Of a stretch of DNA of 64,000 bases, positions 42,506 through 50,548 are shown piece after piece. Every line of letters starts with the position of its first letter. The stretch's first letter is position 1. The notes beneath the pieces are model-generated. The model was not told the DNA's origin and did no database searches. It worked only from the letters and a program-made list of their open reading frames with translations. This DNA comes from JAJYRX01 sp041655275 (GTDB lineage: Bacteria > Pseudomonadota > Gammaproteobacteria > Burkholderiales > Burkholderiaceae_B), in assembly GCA_041655275.1 (NCBI GenBank), contig JBBAFU010000013.1, positions 12,267 through 76,266 of the forward strand, given 5' to 3'. The position numbers and the translations under genes are program-made.

Positions 42506-43410
42506 GACGCTGGTTGCGCCAGCACCATTATGCCCTCACGGTGGCGCTGCGCCGCCTGCGTACACAACCGTTCTCGACGCTGTCCAATCTGGTGGTCATC
42601 AGCCTCTCGCTCACGGTACCCATTCTGGCTGCCAGCGTGCTGCAGGCGGTGCAGCCCATTGTGCGCCATATTCCCGTCTCGCCCGAAATCACGCTCTATC
42701 TGGCACCCCAGGCAGACCTGAAAGATGCACAGCAGGTGGCGACGCAGCTGACGGCCAACCGCGATCCGGTCATCCAGAGCGTACAGATCGTCGCCCGCGA
42801 ACAGGCCCTGGCGCGCCTGCAGCAGGAATCCGCCTGGGCGGAGGCGCTTGCGGCACTCGAGAGCAACCCGCTGCCCCATGCCGTCATCGTGACCCTGCAT
42901 GAAAGCCCGGAGGTCGCCCGGGAGGCCGCGATTCTGGCGGAGCAGTGGCGCAGCCTGAAGGCGGTGGATACCGTGCAGCTCGACAGCGAATGGATGCGTC
43001 GCCTGGGCGCCATCCTCGACTTTCTCGGCGTCGGGCTGGGCCTGCTGGCAGCCAGCGTTGCCCTGGTGGTGCTGGCCACGGTCTTCAATACCGTGCGCAT
43101 GCAGGCGCTGAGCCAGCGCGAAGAAATTGCCATTGCCCGTCTGGTCGGGGCAACCGAGCCTTTTGTGCGCCGGCCCTTTCTTTATCTGGGCGGGCTTACC
43201 GGCATCGTCAGCAGCCTTGCCGCCATCGGCCTGGCGCAGCTGGCACTGCTGCCGCTGAACCACGCCCTGGCGCGCCTGGCCAGCACCTGGGATGCGCAAC
43301 TCATCCTCGCGCTGCCCGATACGGCAAGCCTGGGTGCCGGTCTGGTACTCGTCACCATGCTGGCGGCCCTGGCCGCCCGCTGGTCAGTCACGCGCAACAC
43401 GCGGTTCTGA
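42502..43410 (+). CDS. ftsX: cell division protein FtsX
   Basis: A 302-residue membrane partner of FtsE. A basic N-terminus (MRRWLRQHHYALTVALRRL) is followed by one helix, then a periplasmic domain of roughly 130 residues that recruits an activator of amidases, and then three C-terminal helices including FLGVGLGLLAASVALVVLAT. VRMQALSQREEIAIARLVGA is the FtsX/MacB cytoplasmic loop. It overlaps ftsE by 4 bp, and its TGA overlaps the mutY ATG. Confidence 0.93.
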   Translation: MRRWLRQHHYALTVALRRLRTQPFSTLSNLVVISLSLTVPILAASVLQAVQPIVRHIPVSPEITLYLAPQADLKDAQQVATQLTANRDPVIQSVQIVAREQALARLQQESAWAEALAALESNPLPHAVIVTLHESPEVAREAAILAEQWRSLKAVDTVQLDSEWMRRLGAILDFLGVGLGLLAASVALVVLATVFNTVRMQALSQREEIAIARLVGATEPFVRRPFLYLGGLTGIVSSLAAIGLAQLALLPLNHALARLASTWDAQLILALPDTASLGAGLVLVTMLAALAARWSVTRNTRF

Positions 43411-44585
43411 TGAGCACGCCGGTGCCGGAGGACGCGGTCGCGCTGGCGCGCCTGGCGTGCACGGTAGTGCACTGGCAGCACCGGCACGGGCGCCACGACC
43501 TGCCCTGGCAGGGAACCCGCTCGGCCTACCGGATCTGGCTTTCCGAGATCATGCTGCAACAGACGCAGGTGACGACGGTAATTCCCTACTATGAACGCTT
43601 CGTGGCGCGCTTCCCCGACGTCGCGACATTGGCCGCCGCCGGCCTTGACGAAGTGATGCGCCATTGGGCCGGGCTGGGCTATTACGCCAGGGCCCGCAAC
43701 CTGCACGCCTGCGCCCGGCGCGTTGTCGACGAGCATCAGGGCCGCTTCCCGGAAAAGGCCGCTGCACTGGCGCAACTGCCCGGCATCGGCCGCTCGACGG
43801 CCGCGGCCATCGCCGCCTTCACACACGGCGAGCGCAATCCCATACTGGATGGCAATGTAAGACGCGTGCTCGCCCGCGTCTTTGCCGTCAGGGGGCCGGC
43901 GACGCGCGAGCCCGCGCTTTCGCGATTGTGGTCACTGGCCGGACAGGCGCTGGAACAGGCACCGGACACCCTGGACATGCGCGCCTACACACAGGGCCTG
44001 ATGGACCTGGGCGCACTGGTATGCACGCGCCGCCGGCCTGACTGTGCGCACTGCCCGTTGCAGGCGGTATGCCAGGCCCGCCACCTGGGCCTGCAGGACA
44101 CGCTGCCGCAAAGCGCACGCCGCCCGCCCCTGCCGCAGCAGCACTGCATCCAGATGATATGGCAATCCGGCGCCGGCATCCTGCTCGAACGCCGTCCGGA
44201 AAGCGGCATCTGGGGCGGATTATGGAGTCTGCCGCAACTGGAAGATCAGGATGCCCTGACCCTGGCCCTGGCGCGCCGGGGCCTGCACAAGGATGCCGCC
44301 GGACAGCTGGATTCGCTGGTCCACACTTTTACGCATTTCCGTCTGCACATCGACCTGTGGCATGCGCCGCTTGCCGGCCCCCGGACAACGGCGGAACCGG
44401 CGGGAATGCGCTGGGTCGAACTCAATGATCTGGGCGAATATGCGCTGCCGTCGCCCGTGCAACGCCTGCTGGAACGCAATCTCAGCCGCCTGCGGCACCC
44501 GGCGGCTGGGGATGGTGATGAATGCTCATCAGAATCCCGCAGGCAATGCCCTGGGTCAGCAGGGCCGTACCCCCATAGCTCATGA
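43410..44585 (+). CDS. mutY: A/G-specific adenine glycosylase MutY
   Basis: Removes adenine mispaired with 8-oxoguanine. The 391-residue protein has catalytic Glu in SEIMLQQTQV, the helix-hairpin-helix LPGIGRSTAAAIAAF, catalytic Asp in ILDGNVRRVLAR and a 4Fe-4S loop with C-x6-C-x2-C-x5-C (CTRRRPDCAHCPLQAVC). A C-terminal NUDIX-like domain (GILLERRPESGIWGGLWSLP) reads the oxidised base. The last 104 bp overlap the end of rodA on the other strand, giving an unusual Ser/Cys-rich tail (CSSESRRQCPGS). It is coupled to ftsX. Confidence 0.94.
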   Translation: MSTPVPEDAVALARLACTVVHWQHRHGRHDLPWQGTRSAYRIWLSEIMLQQTQVTTVIPYYERFVARFPDVATLAAAGLDEVMRHWAGLGYYARARNLHACARRVVDEHQGRFPEKAAALAQLPGIGRSTAAAIAAFTHGERNPILDGNVRRVLARVFAVRGPATREPALSRLWSLAGQALEQAPDTLDMRAYTQGLMDLGALVCTRRRPDCAHCPLQAVCQARHLGLQDTLPQSARRPPLPQQHCIQMIWQSGAGILLERRPESGIWGGLWSLPQLEDQDALTLALARRGLHKDAAGQLDSLVHTFTHFRLHIDLWHAPLAGPRTTAEPAGMRWVELNDLGEYALPSPVQRLLERNLSRLRHPAAGDGDECSSESRRQCPGSAGPYPHSS

Positions 44586-45630
44586 AAGGCAGGGGCACGC
44601 CCACCACCGGCAGCATGCCGGTGACCATGCCGACGTTCACGAACACGTAGACGAAGAACATCATGGCCGTGGACGCGGCCAGCAGACGGCCGAACTGCGT
44701 GGGCGCGCCGGCGGCAATGCTCAGCCCGCGCACGATGAGCAGGCTGTGCAGCACCAGCAGCATGATGCCGCCATACAGACCGAATTCCTCCGCATAGACG
44801 GCGAAGATGAAATCCGTCGTGCGCTCGGGAATGAAGTCAAGATGGGCCTGGGTGCCCAGCATGTAGCCCTTGCCATAGATACCGCCCGAGCCGACAGCGA
44901 TCATGGACTGTATGGTGTGAAAGCCCTTGCCCAGCGGATCGGAACTGGGATCGAGCAGGGTACAGACCCGGTATTTCTGATAGTCACGCAGCAGCGCCCA
45001 TTCGAAATCGGGATGACAGATACTTTCCTGATAGACCACCATGATGCCGATGCCGGCAAGCAGCACGATGGTGATCGGGATGATGAACGCAAACGGCAGG
45101 CCGGCGAAATAGATCACGCAGAGCCCTGCGGCAAGCACCAGCAGTGCCGTGCCCAGATCAGGCTGATGGACAATGAGCGCGAATGGCAGCAACACCAGTA
45201 TCATGGCGATCGCCAGATCGAGCAGGCGAAAACGCGCGGCGTTCTGATGAAAATACCAGGCCAGCATCAGGGGCACCGCGATCTTCATCATCTCGGAAGG
45301 CTGTATGCGCACCAGGCCCAGATGCAGCCAGCGCGTTGCGCCCTTGCTCGTTTCCCCGAAGAACTCCACGCCCAGCAGCAAAACCAGGCCCAGCGCATAG
45401 ATCCAGGGCGCCAGACGCATCAGGATGGCCGGCGGCACCAGGCTGGCGCCCCATAGAAACAGGAAGGCAATCAGGAAGTTGCGCAGCTGCTCGGCAAAGC
45501 GCCAGTCGGTATCGCCGACTGCTGAATGCATGATGGTCATCCCCAACAGCGCCAGCAGGATCACCAGCGCCAGCAAAGGCCAGTCAATACCTGCAAAGGG
45601 CAGGCCAAACCAGCGATAGAGGCGCTTCAT
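44482..45630 (-). CDS. rodA: rod-shape peptidoglycan polymerase RodA
   Basis: SEDS-family glycosyltransferase working with PBP2 in cell elongation. The 382-residue polytopic protein has RWLHLGLVRIQPSEMMKIAV, VHQPDLGTALLVLAAGLCV, the catalytic loop FIPERTTDFIFAVYAEEFG and VVGVPLPFMSYGGTALLT near the end. It overlaps mrdA by 4 bp. Its 3' end is antisense to the mutY tail. Confidence 0.95.
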   Translation of the reverse strand: MKRLYRWFGLPFAGIDWPLLALVILLALLGMTIMHSAVGDTDWRFAEQLRNFLIAFLFLWGASLVPPAILMRLAPWIYALGLVLLLGVEFFGETSKGATRWLHLGLVRIQPSEMMKIAVPLMLAWYFHQNAARFRLLDLAIAMILVLLPFALIVHQPDLGTALLVLAAGLCVIYFAGLPFAFIIPITIVLLAGIGIMVVYQESICHPDFEWALLRDYQKYRVCTLLDPSSDPLGKGFHTIQSMIAVGSGGIYGKGYMLGTQAHLDFIPERTTDFIFAVYAEEFGLYGGIMLLVLHSLLIVRGLSIAAGAPTQFGRLLAASTAMMFFVYVFVNVGMVTGMLPVVGVPLPFMSYGGTALLTQGIACGILMSIHHHPQPPGAAGG

Positions 45631-47492
45631 GGCTCTTCCTCGACGTCAAGCGCACCCAGCCAGTAATCGAAGACATGGCGTGCAATGGGTGCGGCCGCCG
45701 TGGCCCCCCAGCCGGCATTCTCGACGATCAGGGCCAGCGCAATGCCGGGATTTTCCGCCGGCGCATAGGCCATGAACAGGGCGTGGTCACGCAGTCGTTC
45801 ATCGACGTTCCTGGCGTCGTAGCGCCCGCCACGCAGGCTGTACACCTGGGCTGTGCCCGTCTTGCCTGCGGCCTGGTAGGCGGTGTTCTCGAAGGCACGG
45901 CGCGCCGTGCCCCGGCGCGTCACATCCACCAGTGCCTGCTTGATCACATCAAGGTTCTCGGGCTTCAGGTCAATGATGTGCGAAGGACGGTTTGCGGCCG
46001 GCTCCAGGCGGCCGGTGCGTGCGTTCTCGAGCTCGCACACCAGATGCGGTGTCATATAGACGCCATCGTTGGCCAGCACGGCGGTTGCCTGCGCCAGTTG
46101 CAGCAGTGTGAAGGCGTTATAGCCCTGGCCCACGGCCACGGACACCGTCTCTCCCGTATACCAGTGCTGCTGCGACGGATTCTTGTATGCCTGACGCTTC
46201 CACTCGGTGGATGGCAGCACGCCGCGGCGCTCGCCATCCAGATCAATGCCGGTGAGTTGGCCAAAGCCGAACTGCTTGCTGAAGTCGTGCAGGGCGTTGA
46301 CACCGATTTCCGGGCCCAACGAATAGAAATAGGTATCCGAGGACACGACAATGGCCTTGTGCATGTCGGTCAGGCCATAGGCGGCGCCGCCCGCATTGCG
46401 AAAGCGCTGGCCCGCCAGCTCGAAGAAGCCGGGATCGGCGATACGCTGGGTGGCGCTGCGCTTGCCCAGCTCGAGCGCGGCCAGGGCAACGAAGGGCTTG
46501 TAGGTGGAACCGATGGGATAGGTGCCATACAGCGGCCGGTTGATCAGCGGATGGTCGGGCGACTCGTTGAGCTTGCGCCAGTTCTCCACATCGATGCCGT
46601 CGATGAAAAGATTCGGATCGAAGGACGGCGATGACACGAAGGCCAGCACTTCACCGGTCTGCGGTGCTATGGCGACAAGCGCCCCGCGCTTGCCCGCGAA
46701 CTGGGCCTCGACCTCGCGCTGCAGGCCGATGTCGAGCGACAGCGTCAGATTGGACCCCGGAATGGGTTCGATGCGGCTGAGCGTGCGTACCGGCCGTCCC
46801 GATGCCGTCACCTCGACTTCCTCCAGCCCGGTCTGCCCGTGCAACGCATCTTCCCAGGTCTTCTCTATGCCTTTCTTGCCGATGATGTCGGTGCCGCGAT
46901 AATTGCCCAGCTTGCCCTGTCCATCCAGTCGGCGCAGGTCCTCCTCGGCAATACGACCGACGAAGCCCAGTACGTGCGCCGCAGTTTCGCCCTGGGGATA
47001 CTCGCGTACCCAGCGTGCCTTGAGCTCGACACCGGGAAAGCGCCAGGCGTGGGCGGCAAACCAGGCCGCTTCGGTACCGTTCAGGTTGTTGCGCAGCATG
47101 ACCGGCGAATAACGGCCGCTGCTGCGCACGCCGGAAAGAAAGCGGCGCCGGTCGCTCGGGCCCAGATAGACCAGACTGCCAAGATCATCCAGCATGGCAT
47201 CCAGATCGTTGCGGGCATAGGCCGGCGTGACCACCAGGGTGTAGTCGCGATAGTTGCGCGCCAGCACCACGCCATTGCGATCGGTAATCTGCCCGCGCCG
47301 CGGCGCAATGGGAACCACGGCGATGCGGTTGCGATCCGCGCGTGCGACCAGCCCTTCATAGCGCACCACCTGCAGATACCAGAGGCGCGCACCAAGCACG
47401 CCGAAACACAGCAGGGCAAACAGGCCGGCCACCCAGATACGCAGCTGGATGCGGCGGCGCTGATGATGCTTGATCTTGTTGAACTCCAGCAT
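45627..47492 (-). CDS. mrdA: penicillin-binding protein 2 MrdA
   Basis: Transpeptidase for lateral wall growth, 621 residues. A single N-terminal membrane anchor (IWVAGLFALLCFGVLGARLW) is followed by a pedestal domain (RNRIAVVPIAPRRGQITDRN) and the penicillin-binding domain. Its active-site Ser is in YPIGSTYKPF (SxxK), then VSSDTYFYSL and KTGTAQVYS (KTG). It is the partner of RodA and belongs to the mreBCD-mrdA-rodA operon. Confidence 0.95.
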   Translation of the reverse strand: MLEFNKIKHHQRRRIQLRIWVAGLFALLCFGVLGARLWYLQVVRYEGLVARADRNRIAVVPIAPRRGQITDRNGVVLARNYRDYTLVVTPAYARNDLDAMLDDLGSLVYLGPSDRRRFLSGVRSSGRYSPVMLRNNLNGTEAAWFAAHAWRFPGVELKARWVREYPQGETAAHVLGFVGRIAEEDLRRLDGQGKLGNYRGTDIIGKKGIEKTWEDALHGQTGLEEVEVTASGRPVRTLSRIEPIPGSNLTLSLDIGLQREVEAQFAGKRGALVAIAPQTGEVLAFVSSPSFDPNLFIDGIDVENWRKLNESPDHPLINRPLYGTYPIGSTYKPFVALAALELGKRSATQRIADPGFFELAGQRFRNAGGAAYGLTDMHKAIVVSSDTYFYSLGPEIGVNALHDFSKQFGFGQLTGIDLDGERRGVLPSTEWKRQAYKNPSQQHWYTGETVSVAVGQGYNAFTLLQLAQATAVLANDGVYMTPHLVCELENARTGRLEPAANRPSHIIDLKPENLDVIKQALVDVTRRGTARRAFENTAYQAAGKTGTAQVYSLRGGRYDARNVDERLRDHALFMAYAPAENPGIALALIVENAGWGATAAAPIARHVFDYWLGALDVEEEP

Positions 47493-47507
47493 TTCAGACG
47501 TCCGCCA

Positions 47508-48086
47508 TCAGACCGTGCTGGCGTCGGCTTCGTCCAGGCGACGCTGGGGCATGAGCAGCAGGACATCGGCCAGCGGCCACAGCAGCAGCGTCAGCAATGC
47601 GGACCACAGCCAGTCCCAGCCGGCCCAGCTGCCCATGAGCCAGGCATGGATGAGACGCGCCAGGCCGGGCCCCAGCACAAAGACGGGCAACAGATGGATG
47701 GCCTGGACCACGACATTGAAGCGCAGGATGCGCCGGCTCAGCACCAGGGTGCCATAGACCACCAGCACGTAGGCCAGGGCCTGGGCGCCGAGCAGGCCGG
47801 CGTCGTGCACATCCATCAGCAGGCCGAAGACGAAAGCCGTGAGCATGCTCACGCGATGCGGTTCATGCAGGCTCCAGAAGACGATGACCAGCATGAGCAC
47901 ATCCGGCACCAGTGCCCAGTTGCGCCAGGGCAGCAAGGAGACCAGCCAGACCACCAGAATCGTGGACCAGACGAAAAACAGGCTGGACGGGCGCTTGAAC
48001 GGCGCGGCATCGACCGGCACCAGGTTCGTGAGCGACGAACGCGAGACCGCCGCCGATTCATGCTTACGGGATTTAATCGTCATCAT
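47508..48086 (-). CDS. mreD: rod shape-determining protein MreD
   Basis: A 192-residue polytopic inner-membrane protein of the elongasome. About six hydrophobic segments follow a basic, probably cytoplasmic N-terminus that is longer than in E. coli. FVFGLLMDVHDAGLLGAQAL is the conserved region. The start (MM at 48086 or 48083) overlaps the mreC 3' end by 14 bp or less. Confidence 0.88.
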   Translation of the reverse strand: MMTIKSRKHESAAVSRSSLTNLVPVDAAPFKRPSSLFFVWSTILVVWLVSLLPWRNWALVPDVLMLVIVFWSLHEPHRVSMLTAFVFGLLMDVHDAGLLGAQALAYVLVVYGTLVLSRRILRFNVVVQAIHLLPVFVLGPGLARLIHAWLMGSWAGWDWLWSALLTLLLWPLADVLLLMPQRRLDEADASTV

Positions 48087-48975
48087 TCATGCCCTCGGCA
48101 TCGGATGCGGAGCCGGATCCGGAGCCGCCCTGCTCCAGTGCCTCATCAATACGAAGGATGAGGAAATGGCGATAGCGCTCCGGGTGCGACAGCGGCCGGG
48201 CCCTGGCGAGGGTGAAGCCCGAAGCCGTATCATGCTCGACCGCCTCGATTTCCGCGACCGGCAGGCCGGCCGGAAACAGGCCGCCGATTCCGCTGGTGAT
48301 CAGCGTATCACCCGCCTGGATATCGACATCGGCCGTCAGGTAGCGGATTTCGATCTTGCCCGAGGGGTTGCCACCGAAGGCAATGAGCCGCTGGCCATTG
48401 CGCAGGACCTGGACAGGAATGGACACCTTGTCGTCCGTGAGCAGGGCAGCCTCGGAGGTGAAGGGCGTGACCCGGATCACCTGCCCCACAACACCGCCTT
48501 CGTCGATCACCGGCATGCCGGGCCGGATGCCGCTGGACGCCCCCTTGTTGAATACCAGCCGCTGGCTGAAGACATTGGCAGGCTCGTAGAGCACCTGTAC
48601 CGCCACCGCTTCCTGGGTTGCCGTGTCGGGCACATTCAGCAGGCGCCGCAACTGTTCATTTTCAGTGGCCAGCTGGGCGGCGTGGGTCGCCAGCTGGGCC
48701 AGCTCGATACGCTGGCGCTGCAGGGCTTCCTTCTCGGAGCGCACGTGGCTGGCGGCGTCGCGCCAGTTTTCGAAATGCTCCAGCCCGTCACGCGGTGCCA
48801 TCATGAGACGCTCGAACGGATAGATACCCATCGAAATAGCCGTGCGCGCCGGCTCCAGCACCCGCCACCGGGCATCAACCACCAGCAGCACCAGGGCCAG
48901 AATGACGAGAACGAGCAACCGGACCTCGGCAGCAGGGCCCCTTCTGAACAGCTTGATTGAAGCAGATTCTTGCAT
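48073..48975 (-). CDS. mreC: rod shape-determining protein MreC
   Basis: A 300-residue periplasmic scaffold anchored by one helix (LLVLVILALVLLVVDARWRV). A coiled coil (about residues 75-115, SEKEALQRQRIELAQLATHA) precedes two beta-barrel domains with the conserved FNKGASSGIRPGMPVIDEGG and GDTLITSGIGGLFPAGLPVA. The C-terminus is Gly/Ser-rich (GGSGSGSASD). It binds PBP2 and MreB filaments. Confidence 0.93.
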   Translation of the reverse strand: MQESASIKLFRRGPAAEVRLLVLVILALVLLVVDARWRVLEPARTAISMGIYPFERLMMAPRDGLEHFENWRDAASHVRSEKEALQRQRIELAQLATHAAQLATENEQLRRLLNVPDTATQEAVAVQVLYEPANVFSQRLVFNKGASSGIRPGMPVIDEGGVVGQVIRVTPFTSEAALLTDDKVSIPVQVLRNGQRLIAFGGNPSGKIEIRYLTADVDIQAGDTLITSGIGGLFPAGLPVAEIEAVEHDTASGFTLARARPLSHPERYRHFLILRIDEALEQGGSGSGSASDAEGMNDDD

Positions 48976-48987
48976 GCAATGCCGGGT

Positions 48988-49012
48988 GCGCGCCTCGTGC
49001 AGCCAGGCGCGC
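48988..49012 (-). other. hairpin between mreB and mreC
   Basis: An 8-bp perfect stem (GCGCGCCT with AGGCGCGC) and 9-base loop in the 83-bp gap between the mreB stop and the mreC start. A smaller CCTGG-CGG-CCAGG hairpin lies at 49025-49037. They could partly end or protect mreB mRNA so that MreB is made in excess over MreC and MreD. Confidence 0.5.
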
Positions 49013-49058
49013 CTGTGAAATGACCCTGGCGGCCAGGCCGCAGACTGCGCTGTGCAGC

Positions 49059-50102
49059 CTAGTCGTAGATGAAGACCGTGCCCAGACGTTCAAGATGCTC
49101 GAGCGCCTCGCCGCAGCCCCGCACAACACACGTAAGCGGATCTTCAGCCACGATCACGGGCAGGCCGGTTTCTTCCTGGAGCAGGCGATCGAGATCGCTG
49201 AGCAACGCGCCGCCCCCCGTGAGGGCAATGCCTTTTTCGGTGATGTCGGCACCGAGTTCGGGCGGGGTCTGTTCGAGTGCCGTGGTCACGGCCGACACGA
49301 TCTGGTTCAGCGGATCGGTCAACGACTCCAGGATTTCGTTGGATGATACCGTGAAACTGCGCGGGACACCTTCCGAAAGATTACGGCCCTTGACCTCGAT
49401 CTCGCGCACCTCGGAGCCAGGGAAGGCCGAACCGATCTCCTTCTTGATGGTTTCCGCCGTGGGCTCGCCGATGAGCATGCCGTAGTTGCGCCGGATGTAA
49501 TTGATGATGGCCTCGTCGAATTTGTCACCACCGACGCGCACCGAGCCCTTGTAGACCATGCCCCCGAGGGAGATGACGGCCACTTCGGTGGTGCCCCCGC
49601 CAATGTCGACCACCATGGAGCCGCTGGCATCGGAAACATTGAGCCCCGCTCCTATGGCCGCCGCCATGGGTTCCTCGATCAGATAGACCTGGCTGGCCCC
49701 TGCACCCAGCGCCGACTCACGGATGGCACGCCGCTCGACCTGGGTGGAACCGCAGGGCACGCAGACGATGATGCGCGGACTGGGCGCAAACATGCTGCGC
49801 GGATGCACCATGCGGATGAACTGCTTGAGCATCTGCTCTGTGACCGTGAAATCCGCAATCACGCCATCCTTCATCGGGCGGATGGCCTCGATGTTGCCGG
49901 GCACACGGCCCAGCATCTGCTTGGCTTCCTGGCCCACGGCCTGGATGATCTTCTTGCCATTGGGTCCGCCGTCGTGGCGGATGGCGACCACCGACGGTTC
50001 GTCCAGCACAATACCCTTGCCCCGGACGTAGATGAGCGTATTGGCGGTACCAAGGTCTATCGCCATATCGCTGGAGAAATAGCTGCGCAGGAATCCGAAC
50101 AT
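49059..50102 (-). CDS. mreB: rod shape-determining actin homologue MreB
   Basis: A 347-residue cytoskeletal ATPase that organises the elongation machinery. SDMAIDLGTANTLIYVRGKG holds phosphate motif 1, then DIGGGTTEVAVISLGGMVYK and the adenosine motif ITEKGIALTGGGALL. The length is standard. It leads the mreB-mreC-mreD-mrdA-rodA run and is divergent from gatCAB across about 146 bp. Confidence 0.96.
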   Translation of the reverse strand: MFGFLRSYFSSDMAIDLGTANTLIYVRGKGIVLDEPSVVAIRHDGGPNGKKIIQAVGQEAKQMLGRVPGNIEAIRPMKDGVIADFTVTEQMLKQFIRMVHPRSMFAPSPRIIVCVPCGSTQVERRAIRESALGAGASQVYLIEEPMAAAIGAGLNVSDASGSMVVDIGGGTTEVAVISLGGMVYKGSVRVGGDKFDEAIINYIRRNYGMLIGEPTAETIKKEIGSAFPGSEVREIEVKGRNLSEGVPRSFTVSSNEILESLTDPLNQIVSAVTTALEQTPPELGADITEKGIALTGGGALLSDLDRLLQEETGLPVIVAEDPLTCVVRGCGEALEHLERLGTVFIYD

Positions 50103-50170
50103 GGGAGCTCTGGTTGATCAGAATTGAAAAAATGGCGTCTGCAGGCAAAAGAGTAACCTACTCACCCGGC

Positions 50171-50214
50171 CATGACACGGAAAATTGACGGCCCAACCAT
50201 GAAACGGACAATGA
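50171..50214 (+). repeat. imperfect direct repeat upstream of gatC
   Basis: CATGACACGGAAAATTGA (50171-50188) and CATGAAACGGACAATGA (50198-50214), 27 bp apart, in the mreB-gatC gap. The forward promoter candidates fall within it (TTGACG at 50185, GACAAT at 50207, and a separate perfect TATAAT at 50220). It may be a regulator site or a duplicated promoter element. Confidence 0.45.
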
Positions 50215-50248
50215 TAACTTATAATTCCTTCTTTTCGGTGCTCCTCTC

Positions 50249-50545
50249 ATGGTCATTTCGGAACAAGATCTCAAGAACCTGGCCCAGCTCGCCGGTTTGG
50301 CGCTCGCTCCCGGCCAGGCAACGGCGGCCCGGGCCGCCCTGAACGAAGCGCTGTCCCTGGCACAGGCCGTGCAGGAGGGCGTCGATCCCGCCATCGTTCC
50401 CATGGTGCAACCCTTGGCCGGGCAGCTTCGGCTGCGTGAGGATGTGGCGCGTGCGCCGGCAAGCCCCGCTGAAAGGGATGCACTCATGGCCAATGCACCC
50501 GCCACGGCACAAGGCCTGTTCCTGGTGCCCACCGTGTTGGAATGA
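50249..50545 (+). CDS. gatC: Asp/Glu-tRNA amidotransferase subunit GatC
   Basis: A 98-residue small subunit that wraps around GatA and GatB. It starts MVISEQDLKNLAQLAGLALA and keeps QPLAGQLRLREDVAR and the C-terminal GLFLVPTVLE. It appears normal for the family. There is no Shine-Dalgarno match before the ATG. gatA follows after 3 bp. Confidence 0.9.
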   Translation: MVISEQDLKNLAQLAGLALAPGQATAARAALNEALSLAQAVQEGVDPAIVPMVQPLAGQLRLREDVARAPASPAERDALMANAPATAQGLFLVPTVLE

Positions 50546-50548
50546 ATC

